64,000 bases of DNA, from the NCBI GenBank assembly GCA_029881995.1, contig JAOULO010000013.1, forward strand, positions 1 through 64,000. The letters are read 5' to 3'. The stretch is from Gammaproteobacteria bacterium (GTDB lineage Bacteria; Pseudomonadota; Gammaproteobacteria; UBA6429; Thiohalophilaceae). Every line of letters starts with the position of its first letter. Position 1 is the stretch's first letter. A model generated the notes under the pieces. The model saw only the letters and a program-made list of their open reading frames with translations, searched no databases and was not told the origin of the DNA. The translations under genes were made by a program, and so were the position numbers. Shown in pieces: positions 47,049 through 55,237 of the stretch.

Positions 47049-47726
47049 TTGTTGAGAAATGCCTGCTTGAATACCTTAACCAGCCCGCTCGGGCCTTTTG
47101 ATGGTGATCCCTATGCCCAGATTATCTCCTCCCTGCGTGAACGGGGTTATATTATTCTGAACCATGTTTTTCCAACAGCCATGCTGGAGTCGTTGTTTAT
47201 CGACATTAAACAGACCGATAGAGAAGCATTTCATGACGCAGGTATTGGTCGCGAGCAGGAGCACCAGTTAAACCCGTTTGTTAGAAGAGATCGAATCCAC
47301 TGGTTGAGTAATACGTATGAAAATACAACTGAGTATTTCAACTGGATGGAGCAGTTACGTATAAGGCTGAATCGGGAACTTTATCTGGGGCTTTTCGATT
47401 ATGAGTGCCACTACGCCCATTACCCGCAGGGGGCTTTTTATAAGAAACATCTGGATGCCTTTCAGGGTAATACCATTCGTCGCCTGACGACAATTCTCTA
47501 CCTGAACCCGGCCTGGCAGCCCCAGGATGGTGGCGAGTTAGTGATGTATGCCCATGATGGGGAGACCATACTGGAAACGGTACAACCGACCTTTGGTATC
47601 CTGGTGATTTTTCTGAGTGAAGAATTCCCTCATGAGGTATTGCCAGCCAATGTTTCTCGTTACAGCCTGACGGGCTGGTTCCGTATCAATAACAGCACGG
47701 GATTGAACCTGGATCCACCGGAATAG
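47049..47726 (+). CDS. 2-oxoglutarate/Fe(II) dioxygenase of the prolyl-hydroxylase type
   Basis: 225 residues. The iron triad is His134 and Asp136 in YKKHLDAF and His195 in FPHEVLPA, with Arg204 (SRYSLTGWFR) for 2-oxoglutarate. The pattern resembles the bacterial PHD/EGLN-like enzymes, of which the Pseudomonas member hydroxylates a proline of EF-Tu. It starts with TTG, 37 bases after the GNAT-peptidase gene; no other start is near. It may modify EF-Tu, or instead the product of the neighbouring peptide cluster. Confidence 0.83.
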   Translation: MLRNACLNTLTSPLGPFDGDPYAQIISSLRERGYIILNHVFPTAMLESLFIDIKQTDREAFHDAGIGREQEHQLNPFVRRDRIHWLSNTYENTTEYFNWMEQLRIRLNRELYLGLFDYECHYAHYPQGAFYKKHLDAFQGNTIRRLTTILYLNPAWQPQDGGELVMYAHDGETILETVQPTFGILVIFLSEEFPHEVLPANVSRYSLTGWFRINNSTGLNLDPPE

Positions 47727-47821
47727 GTGAAAATGTCTTTTAATAGGAGAAAACTGAGGATTCAATATTCATCAGATAAAAACCATGAGCTGAGGTACTT
47801 ATTCATCATGGTTTGTTAGAA

Positions 47822-47908
47822 TGGTGCCGAGGAGAGGACTTGAACCTCCACGGGGTTGCCCCCACTAGCACCTGAAGCTAGCGCGTCTACCAATTCCACC
47901 ACCTCGGC
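47822..47908 (-). tRNA. tRNA-Leu (anticodon CAG)
   Basis: A full class-II tRNA on the minus strand: acceptor GCCGAGG/CCTCGGC, D-arm with GGAATTGGTAGACGC, anticodon loop TTCAGGT (CAG), a short variable arm GTGGGGGCAACCCC, TΨC loop GGTTCAAGTCC and encoded CCA. Reads CUG. It lies alone between the dioxygenase gene and rnr. Confidence 0.96.
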
Positions 47909-48050
47909 GATAGACAGTTGAACTGTCTGAGAGCGGCGCACTTTACCGGGAGTCTTTGGCCTTGTCAATGATGCGTGCACCAGAATTCTGTATAGTGTGC
48001 CGGCCTGACCCATTTGGGCTGGGCCGGCCAGCGAAGTAAATGAAGAGAAA

Positions 48051-50360
48051 ATGACAAAAAAACCAACAGATAAAGACCCTTACGCTAAACGCGAGAAGGA
48101 AAAATACGATAATCCTATCCCCAGCCGTGAATTTATCATGGAGCTGCTGGATGAGCATGGCACGATTAACCGTGAGCAGATTGCGGCACTTTTGAACCTC
48201 ACCGATGAGGATCAACTGGAGGCCCTGCGCCGGCGAATGCGCGCCATGGAGCGGGATGGGCAGGTGATTTATACCCGTAAGGGAGGCTATGGCCTGGTGA
48301 GTAAAATGGACCTTATTAAGGGACGGGTGCAGGGCCATCGTGATGGCTTTGGATTCCTGATTCCCGACGAAGGTGGGGATGACCTGTTCCTCTCTGCCCG
48401 GGAAATGAAATCACTAATGAACGGTGACCGGGTCATGGTGCATGTGAAGGGTATCGACCGTCGTGGCCGCCGAGAAGGCGGGGTTATCGAGATCTTGGAG
48501 CGAAATACCCATACTGTCGTCGGCCGACTGTTTGTCGAAGGTGGTGTCTGCTTTGTCGTACCGGATAACAAGCGCCTGACTCAGGATATTCTGATCCCCA
48601 AGGAGAATCTGGCCGGGGCCAGCCATGGTCAGATCGTCAGTGTTGAGATTGTCGAACAGCCCAGTAAGTATCGTCAGGCCATCGGTAAGGTGGTGGAGAT
48701 CCTGGGCGACCATATGGCGCCAGGCATGGAAATCGATATCGCCATGCGCAGCCATGATATTCCTGAAGGCTGGTCTCCCGAGGCCGAGCATGAGGCCACT
48801 GTGTTTACAGAGGAGGTGCCGGAAGATGCCAAACAGGGTCGTGAAGATATTCGTGATCTTCCCCTGGTGACCATCGATGGGGAAGATGCCCGAGATTTTG
48901 ATGATGCAGTGTACTGTGAAAAACAGGGCAGCGGTTGGCGTCTGCTGGTAGCCATTGCCGATGTGTCGGCCTATGTCAAACCCGGCATGGCCCTGGACAG
49001 TGATGCGGCGGAACGAGGGACTTCGGTCTATTTCCCTGAGCGGGTCATCCCCATGTTGCCGGAAGTCCTCTCAAATGGTTTATGCTCCATCAATCCCGAT
49101 GTGGATCGCCTCTGCATGGTGTGTGAGCTAAACCTGAACACCATTGGCGAGGTGAAAAACTATCGCTTTTTCGAAGGGGTGATGCGTTCCCATGCTAGGC
49201 TGACCTATACCAAGGTGGCGGCCATGCTGGTGGATTATGATGAACCGTTGCGTTACCAGTATGAAGCCGTCTTGCCTTACCTTGAAAACCTGTATGACCT
49301 GTACAAGCTGTTATCGAAATCCCGTCGGCAACGCGGTGCAATTGATTTCGAAACAACCGAGACACGTATTGTATTTGGTGAAGGTCGCAAGATTGATCGT
49401 ATTGTGCCACTAGTACGTAATGATGCCCATAAACTGATTGAAGAATGCATGCTGCTGGCCAACGTGGCCGCTGCCGATTTTCTGAAATTCAATAAAATGC
49501 CGGCCCTGTTCCGTGTCCATGAAGGACCAAATGATGAAAAGCTGATTGCCCTTAGAGAGTTTTTATCCGAGCTGGGGCTGGATCTTGGCGGTGGGGATGA
49601 TCCTGAACCTGGACACTATGCAAAGTTACTCAACAGTATAAAAGATCGCCATGATGCCCATTTAATACAAACCGTGATGTTACGCAGCCTGAGGCAGGCA
49701 GTGTATACCCCGGACAATGCCGGTCACTTTGGTCTTGCCTTCGATGCCTATGCCCATTTTACTTCACCGATACGACGTTACCCTGACCTGCTGGTACATC
49801 GCGCCATCCGGCATATTATTCGCGGTGGTACAGCCGAGGACTTTGCCTATAACCATGATCAGATGGTGCATCATGGGGAGCACTGTTCCATGACCGAACG
49901 GCGAGCCGATGAGGCCACTCGTGATGCAGTGGACTGGCTGAAGTGTGAATTCATGCTGGACAAGATTGGTGAAGAATTCGAAGGTGTCATTAGCAGTGTT
50001 ACTGGATTTGGTTTGTTCATTGAACTGAATGATATCTATGTCGAGGGGCTGGTGCATGTTACTTCCCTGGGTAATGATTATTATCACTTTGATCCCAATC
50101 ATCATCGAATGATTGGTGAACACAGCCGCCATATTTATCGTCTTGGTGACCGTATTCGGGTTATTGTCGCTCGTGTCGATCTGGATGATCGCAAGATCGA
50201 TTTTGAACTGGCAGATGGTCAGCCGACCAACACATCAAGTACTAGGGAACAGGAGAGTGCTGATAAGATAGTTAAAAAGGCCAAAAAAGAAAGTAAGAAA
50301 AAGGTAAAGAAAAAGGCTTCAAAAAAGAAGGTCCGGCGTAAAAGTAAAAAGCGACATTAA
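48051..50360 (+). CDS. rnr: ribonuclease R
   Basis: A 769-residue 3'-5' exoribonuclease. Order: N-terminal winged helix (about 22-85), cold-shock domains, RNB catalytic domain with the DGEDARDFDDAVY metal cluster near 277-289, an S1 domain (GEEFEGVISSVTGFGLFIEL) and a long lysine-rich tail. It degrades structured RNA. GAAGAG precedes the ATG. Its downstream partner rlmB is separated by the EAL gene on the other strand. Confidence 0.96.
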   Translation: MTKKPTDKDPYAKREKEKYDNPIPSREFIMELLDEHGTINREQIAALLNLTDEDQLEALRRRMRAMERDGQVIYTRKGGYGLVSKMDLIKGRVQGHRDGFGFLIPDEGGDDLFLSAREMKSLMNGDRVMVHVKGIDRRGRREGGVIEILERNTHTVVGRLFVEGGVCFVVPDNKRLTQDILIPKENLAGASHGQIVSVEIVEQPSKYRQAIGKVVEILGDHMAPGMEIDIAMRSHDIPEGWSPEAEHEATVFTEEVPEDAKQGREDIRDLPLVTIDGEDARDFDDAVYCEKQGSGWRLLVAIADVSAYVKPGMALDSDAAERGTSVYFPERVIPMLPEVLSNGLCSINPDVDRLCMVCELNLNTIGEVKNYRFFEGVMRSHARLTYTKVAAMLVDYDEPLRYQYEAVLPYLENLYDLYKLLSKSRRQRGAIDFETTETRIVFGEGRKIDRIVPLVRNDAHKLIEECMLLANVAAADFLKFNKMPALFRVHEGPNDEKLIALREFLSELGLDLGGGDDPEPGHYAKLLNSIKDRHDAHLIQTVMLRSLRQAVYTPDNAGHFGLAFDAYAHFTSPIRRYPDLLVHRAIRHIIRGGTAEDFAYNHDQMVHHGEHCSMTERRADEATRDAVDWLKCEFMLDKIGEEFEGVISSVTGFGLFIELNDIYVEGLVHVTSLGNDYYHFDPNHHRMIGEHSRHIYRLGDRIRVIVARVDLDDRKIDFELADGQPTNTSSTREQESADKIVKKAKKESKKKVKKKASKKKVRRKSKKRH

Positions 50361-50376
50361 GGTTTTGCCAGATGTC

Positions 50377-51600
50377 TTACAGCTTTACATTTAGCAGGGT
50401 GACCACATCAGGGTAGGGCATGGGTTCTGACAGGAAAAATCCCTGCGCCATGTCTGCCCCAAATTCTCTGACGATGTTTAATTGATCCTCAGTTTCAACA
50501 CCTTCGGCAATCACTTTAAGGTCGACTGCTTTAGCAAGATCTATAATAGAACGAATGATTGTCATGCTGGTTGAGCGGGTATACATGGTCTCAATAAAAC
50601 TATGATCAATCTTAATGTAATCTATGGGGAAGGCATGGAGATAACCCATGCTTGAATAACCGTTACCAAAGTCATCAATGGCAACCTGGAAACCAAGTTG
50701 TTTGAGTTTATTTAATATATTCAATGCTGATTCAGGATCTTGCATGAGAATATTCTCGGTAATCTCCAGCATAATCCGGGATGGATCAACGTTATGATTG
50801 AGGATAGATGATTTAATATTTTCCAGGAAATCAGTATAAATTAACTGCTTTGCTGACAGGTTAATACTAATAAAAAAATCCGGGCAGTCAGAATTAATGC
50901 CAGGTAAATCTCGAGCAAGTCTGGAAAAATCAGAGCAGGCAGAATCTATTATATATTCACCCAGTTTTTTGATAAGGCTGGTTTTTTCGGCAATAGGGAT
51001 AATCTCTCCGGCAGATATGACATCACCTTCTGGGTGATTCCAGCGAATGAGCGCCTCCATTCCGACAATTTTGTTATTTTCAAAGGATGTAATAGGCTGG
51101 TAATAAAGTTCAAACTGTTGATTATCGATGGCCTCGGATAACTCCTTTTCCGCCATGATCAAATTGACCGCCTCTGCACGATCATGCTGATACTCCGGAT
51201 CTTTCTTTTTCTTTAAGTCGTAGTATTCATCCTGGTCTGACTTACTTAATGGTGAGGGATTTGTTTTACGACGATGATACATTATTGTTCGAATCATCAG
51301 ACTAACAACCGGGTGGACATCATTCATTGCAATATCAAACAGTGAACGATAAATGGTAATCACTTCGGTGGGTTCTAGAGCCGTCACTGTTGCTGAACGT
51401 GGTGAGTTGTCAATGAGTGACATTTCCCCAACCAGGTCACCTGCGCTGTACTCAGCCAGCACTTGCTTATTTCCCTTGCGGGTGATGGAGACTTCCACCC
51501 GACCTTTTTCAATAATAAAGGCGTTGTTACCCGGCTCACCCTCAAAATAAATCACAGCGCCTTCCGGGTAAAAATGGGTGTAGGAAGAGGTCGATTTCAT
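50377..51600 (-). CDS. cNMP-binding/EAL-domain c-di-GMP phosphodiesterase
   Basis: 407 residues: a cNMP-binding fold (about 8-115, with GDLVGEMSLIDNSPRSATV phosphate-cassette) then an EAL domain (about 160-400). The catalytic set looks complete: MEALIRW, NLSAKQL, ITENILM, DDFGNGYSS, IKIDHSF and EGVET. It should hydrolyse c-di-GMP, perhaps under cAMP or cGMP control; both are inference. No membrane segment. It interrupts the usual rnr-rlmB pair, facing rnr. Confidence 0.86.
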   Translation of the reverse strand: MKSTSSYTHFYPEGAVIYFEGEPGNNAFIIEKGRVEVSITRKGNKQVLAEYSAGDLVGEMSLIDNSPRSATVTALEPTEVITIYRSLFDIAMNDVHPVVSLMIRTIMYHRRKTNPSPLSKSDQDEYYDLKKKKDPEYQHDRAEAVNLIMAEKELSEAIDNQQFELYYQPITSFENNKIVGMEALIRWNHPEGDVISAGEIIPIAEKTSLIKKLGEYIIDSACSDFSRLARDLPGINSDCPDFFISINLSAKQLIYTDFLENIKSSILNHNVDPSRIMLEITENILMQDPESALNILNKLKQLGFQVAIDDFGNGYSSMGYLHAFPIDYIKIDHSFIETMYTRSTSMTIIRSIIDLAKAVDLKVIAEGVETEDQLNIVREFGADMAQGFFLSEPMPYPDVVTLLNVKL

Positions 51601-51822
51601 GTCAGTCGATTTCTTATCATAATGGCTTACTTGAGTTCTCTTATCGGCTGATGGTAGGGCTAGTTTAATCCGAGATTCAGAACTTTGAACTTGTTAAGTT
51701 ATTTAAAATTAATGAAAAATGTTTATCCCGGATACCCGGTGGCAATGAATATTTTTATTTACAGGTGTATTAACGGTGTGGTGTTACAATAGTCCACCTG
51801 CTAACCATTGAGTCTGAAATCC

Positions 51823-52572
51823 ATGTCATCGAAACAGCTGATCTATGGCCTGCACGCTGTTCAGGCCCTGCTTGATAAGGAGCCGGAGTCGGTTTCTGTC
51901 ATCTGGATTGACAAGTCAAGACATGACAAGCGCCTGCAGACGGTTCTTGGCCTGGCTAAAATGGCCGGGATCAAAATCCAGAAACTGGAACGTAAAATGC
52001 TGGATGAACTTTCTGGTCATCAGCAGCATCAGGGTGTGGTGGCAGAGTCTTCTGTTAGTGGTGTCTGGGACGAGGCCCGCCTGATGTCACTGCTGGAGAG
52101 TCTGGATGAACCCCCATTTCTGCTGATCCTCGATGGGGTGACCGATCCCCATAACCTGGGGGCCTGTCTGCGTAGTGCCAATGGGGCCGGGATCCATGCC
52201 GTGATTGCTCCAAAGGACAAGGCCTGCTCTCTGACCGGTACGGTCCGTAAAGTGGCGAGTGGAGCAGCTGAAAGCACGCCCTTGGTACAGGTCACCAACC
52301 TGGCCCGCACCCTGGGCAAACTCAAGGAGCAGGGGATCTGGCTGGTCGGCACCACCGGCAATGCAAGCCAGAGCCTGTATGAGACTGATCTGAAAGGTCC
52401 ATTGGGTATTGTGATGGGAGCCGAAGGGCAGGGTATGCGCCGCCTGACGACGGAGGCCTGTGATTTTCTGGTCAAGCTACCCATGCTGGGGCAGGTGGAG
52501 AGTCTCAATGTCTCTGTGACCACGGGAATTTGCCTTTATGAGGCGGTACGCCAGAGACAGAATTCCCGCTAA
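51823..52572 (+). CDS. rlmB: 23S rRNA (Gm2251) 2'-O-methyltransferase
   Basis: 249 residues, SpoU/TrmH family. N-terminal substrate-binding domain (IYGLHAVQALL), then the knotted SAM domain: LDGVTDPHNLGACLRSANGAG (two joined parts), VMGAEGQGMRRL and LPMLGQVESLNVSVTTGI. ATG 51823 is preferred to TTG 51808. Confidence 0.94.
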   Translation: MSSKQLIYGLHAVQALLDKEPESVSVIWIDKSRHDKRLQTVLGLAKMAGIKIQKLERKMLDELSGHQQHQGVVAESSVSGVWDEARLMSLLESLDEPPFLLILDGVTDPHNLGACLRSANGAGIHAVIAPKDKACSLTGTVRKVASGAAESTPLVQVTNLARTLGKLKEQGIWLVGTTGNASQSLYETDLKGPLGIVMGAEGQGMRRLTTEACDFLVKLPMLGQVESLNVSVTTGICLYEAVRQRQNSR

Positions 52573-52576
52573 TTCA

Positions 52577-52605
52577 TTGCATTAGACTATTTCCTCCAGT
52601 AAAAT
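52577..52605 (+). promoter_or_regulatory. sigma70-type promoter of the rpsF operon
   Basis: TTGCAT (52577-52582), a 17-bp spacer and TAAAAT (52600-52605) lie about 95 bp before rpsF, leaving room for a regulatory leader. Confidence 0.6.
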
Positions 52606-52652
52606 GCCCGACCTTTATCGGCCTCGGCTGATTACAATTTGTTTAACTCCTT

Positions 52653-52676
52653 GCCTCACCGCACTGAACGGGAGGC
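52653..52676 (+). promoter_or_regulatory. S6:S18 mRNA leader hairpin (candidate)
   Basis: The rpsF leader folds as GCCTC/GAGGC (52653-52657 with 52672-52676) around ACCGCACTGAACG, with a CCG trinucleotide paired to CGG. Known S6:S18 binding motifs in rpsF leaders use a CCG next to a hairpin to mimic the 16S rRNA site, so this is a likely autogenous control site. Confidence 0.45.
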
Positions 52677-52698
52677 TTTATAACCGTAGGGAGCGCAT

Positions 52699-53106
52699 AT
52701 GCGACACTATGAAATTGTGTTTCTGGTCCACCCTGACCAGAGTGAACAGGTACCCGCAATGATTGAAAAATATCGTGCCGGTATCGAAGGCAAAAGCGGC
52801 ACGATCCACCGTCTCGAAGACTGGGGCCGTCGTCAACTGGCCTATCCTATCCAGAAGGTTCATAAAGCCCATTACGTACTGATGAATATCGAGTGCGGCC
52901 AGGATGCCCTGGACGAACTGGAAAGTAACTTCAAATTTAACGATGCAGTAATTCGTCACATGACCATTCGTCGTAATGCAGCCATTACTGAAGAGTCTCC
53001 TTTAACTAAGAAGGAAGAAGAGGAACGTGCTCCTCGTTCAGCACCACCTGCACCCACAACTGCTGTTGATGGTGATGCAGCCCAACCTACAGTTCAGGAG
53101 GGATAA
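52699..53106 (+). CDS. rpsF: 30S ribosomal protein S6
   Basis: 135 residues with [20 protein letters not shown] at the start and [17 protein letters not shown]. It carries an acidic/low-complexity tail of about 30 residues, as S6 is glutamylated in some bacteria. TAGGGAGC precedes the ATG. First gene of rpsF-rpsR-DUF2232-rplI. Confidence 0.97.
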   Translation: MRHYEIVFLVHPDQSEQVPAMIEKYRAGIEGKSGTIHRLEDWGRRQLAYPIQKVHKAHYVLMNIECGQDALDELESNFKFNDAVIRHMTIRRNAAITEESPLTKKEEEERAPRSAPPAPTTAVDGDAAQPTVQEG

Positions 53107-53109
53107 GTC

Positions 53110-53337
53110 ATGGCCCGTTATTTTCGTCGTAAAAAATACTGTCGTTTTACTGCCGAAGGCATTAAAGAGATCGATTACAAGGATCTGGTAATTCTAAAGG
53201 GCAATGTCACCGAAAACGGTAAGATTGTCCCAAGTCGTATTACCGGTACCAGTGCCAAGTACCAGCGTCAGCTCGCGACAGCGATTAAGCGTGCTCGTTT
53301 CCTGGCACTACTGCCTTACTGCGACTCTCACAAGTAA
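53110..53337 (+). CDS. rpsR: 30S ribosomal protein S18
   Basis: 75 residues, basic, with [20 protein letters not shown] and [20 protein letters not shown]. Pairs with S6 on the small subunit and lies four bases after rpsF. Standard length. Confidence 0.97.
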   Translation: MARYFRRKKYCRFTAEGIKEIDYKDLVILKGNVTENGKIVPSRITGTSAKYQRQLATAIKRARFLALLPYCDSHK

Positions 53338-53364
53338 GTTATTGCTTAAAGGATCGTTTTCGCC

Positions 53365-54306
53365 ATGCGCGCCCTGGCAACATATATTATGCGAGGCCAG
53401 ATGCAGGCGATAACCACCGTGGCGGCCTGCGCTGTATTGGCCCTGGTCGCCATGCCACTGAGCTGGCCTGTTGGTTATCTCAGTGCGGCCGGGATTGGCC
53501 TGGTGACCCTGGTGCATGGAGCAAGGGAAGGTGGCAAGACCCTGTTAGGGGCGGCTGCAATCCTGGCACTCATTGGCATGGTCATCATTGGTAGCCCCTT
53601 ACTGGCCATTGGCTTTGCCCTGACCTTATGGTTACCAGCCCTGGTTCTGGCAGCAATATTACTCAGTAGCCGGACATTGGTATTTCCTGTCCAGGTTCTA
53701 TTGGTGTTTGGTCTGGCGATTGTGGCTGGGGCCTATGCCCTGATGGGTGATCCGGCCATCTGGTGGTATAACCATATCGTCAATGATGTGATGCCCACAC
53801 TGGAACAGGCCAATATCGGTTTTCAACGAGGACCGGAGTTTGAAACCCGGCTGGCCAATGCCACCAAACTAATGACTGGGGTTCTGGTCATGGTGACGGC
53901 CCTGGGGATGCTGGCAGGCTTACTGATAGCCAGATGGTGGCAGGCGGTACTCTATAAACCGGGTGCCTTTGGTGAAGAGTTTCGTAGCTTTCGCCTTGGC
54001 AAGGTCATTGGTATCGTCGCTGTGGTGATAGTATTACTCGCCATTATTGGCTCAGGAAAGCTGGCAGAGCTTGCAAGTAATTTCCTGTTGGTGATGATGG
54101 GTATATTACTGATACAGGGGCTTGCCCTGGCCCATGCTCTGGTAGCCAGATTCAAGGCCCACCAGCTTTGGCTGGCGATGCTTTATATGTTACTGGTTTT
54201 AGCCATGCCTTATATGCTGGTCATGCTGGCGATGGCGGGGCTGGTGGATAACTGGGCAGATTTTCGTAAACGATTTCAGGCCAGGCCTGAAACTGAACAA
54301 GATTAA
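53365..54306 (+). CDS. DUF2232 polytopic membrane protein
   Basis: 313 residues with about eight transmembrane segments; a positively charged tail (RKRFQARPETEQD). It fits DUF2232 (YybS-like) proteins that occupy the gap between rpsR and rplI in many gammaproteobacteria. Function is unknown. The spacing (27 bases before, 28 after) keeps it in the ribosomal operon. Confidence 0.85.
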   Translation: MRALATYIMRGQMQAITTVAACAVLALVAMPLSWPVGYLSAAGIGLVTLVHGAREGGKTLLGAAAILALIGMVIIGSPLLAIGFALTLWLPALVLAAILLSSRTLVFPVQVLLVFGLAIVAGAYALMGDPAIWWYNHIVNDVMPTLEQANIGFQRGPEFETRLANATKLMTGVLVMVTALGMLAGLLIARWWQAVLYKPGAFGEEFRSFRLGKVIGIVAVVIVLLAIIGSGKLAELASNFLLVMMGILLIQGLALAHALVARFKAHQLWLAMLYMLLVLAMPYMLVMLAMAGLVDNWADFRKRFQARPETEQD

Positions 54307-54334
54307 ACGTCTGATAAGACCGAGGTAAATAAAG

Positions 54335-54790
54335 ATGGAAGTGATATTGCTGGAAAAAGTCGCTAACCTGGGAAATCTGGGTGACAAAGTGAACGTGCGT
54401 CCTGGCTATGGCCGTAATTTCCTGTTACCGCAGAAAAAAGCAGTTCCTGCTAACAAGGAAAATGTCGAGAAATTTGAGGCTCGCCGTGCTGAACTGGAAA
54501 AAGCCGCTGCCGACGCTCTGGCCGAAGCCAACAAGCGTGCTGAACACGTTGCCAATGTTGGCAAGGTGAGCATAAGCAGTAACGCTGGTGATGAGGGCAA
54601 GCTGTTTGGTTCTGTTGGCCCTGCCGATATCGCCGATGCCCTGACTGCAACGGGTATGGTGGTTGAAAAACGTGAAGTAATGATGCCTGAAGGCCCAATT
54701 CACATGCTGGGTGAGCATGAAGTAAGTATTCGTTTTCACACCGATGTGACTCAGGCTGTGATTGTTGAAGTCATTGCCGCAAGCGAGTAA
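54335..54790 (+). CDS. rplI: 50S ribosomal protein L9
   Basis: 151 residues. [20 protein letters not shown] and [11 protein letters not shown] at the start, long central helix, C-terminal domain [11 protein letters not shown]. Standard length. Followed by a good terminator. Confidence 0.97.
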   Translation: MEVILLEKVANLGNLGDKVNVRPGYGRNFLLPQKKAVPANKENVEKFEARRAELEKAAADALAEANKRAEHVANVGKVSISSNAGDEGKLFGSVGPADIADALTATGMVVEKREVMMPEGPIHMLGEHEVSIRFHTDVTQAVIVEVIAASE

Positions 54791-54814
54791 TCGTTAAGCA
54801 CTTTTTAGTATCTG

Positions 54815-54857
54815 AACCACCCTGCTGTAGAAAAGACAGTAGGGTGGTTTGCCTTTT
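54815..54857 (+). terminator. intrinsic terminator of the rpsF-rplI operon
   Basis: AACCACCCTGCTGT pairs with ACAGTAGGGTGGTT with one mismatch, then TTGCCTTTTTT. Confidence 0.82.
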
Positions 54858-55237
54858 TTATTGGTTCAGTTTTGTAACGTGAACTATTTGTGAAAAATCG
54901 AAAAAAATTATTCTTCGAATTATTAACGAGTTACCTAATTCCCTTTCTTCATCATTGATATTAACGCATCACAGCTATCTCATTTATAACACTTTTTTTA
55001 AATCGCCCAGAAAATAACCAGAAAACTTCACTGGTTGTCTCATCAGGCCAAGGCGTGTATTCTTTTTTGCTAAAATAAATAAACAGATTGATACGAACTG
55101 TTTATGAACTATGTGTCTAAATAATTGGAATTTTTTAAATAGCACTGACCAACTAGACACCGATACTGAATTATTAAATTACTTTTCTGTTCCAACCTAA
55201 TTTTTATTGACTGACCGCTAATTGAGGAGTTGCTGTA
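54858..55237. other. 380-bp A+T-rich gap upstream of dnaB
   Basis: No gene found. A weak sigma70-like pair TTGATA (55087-55092) and TATGTG (55109-55114), 16 bp apart, could drive dnaB. The rest is A+T-rich with no clear repeat. The GAGGAG before the dnaB GTG is a strong ribosome-binding site. Confidence 0.5.

Noticed and set aside
55081-55120. Promoter for dnaB
   Set aside because: TTGATA and TATGTG are 16 bp apart, but neither box is a good match, so I mention it only in the gap entry.
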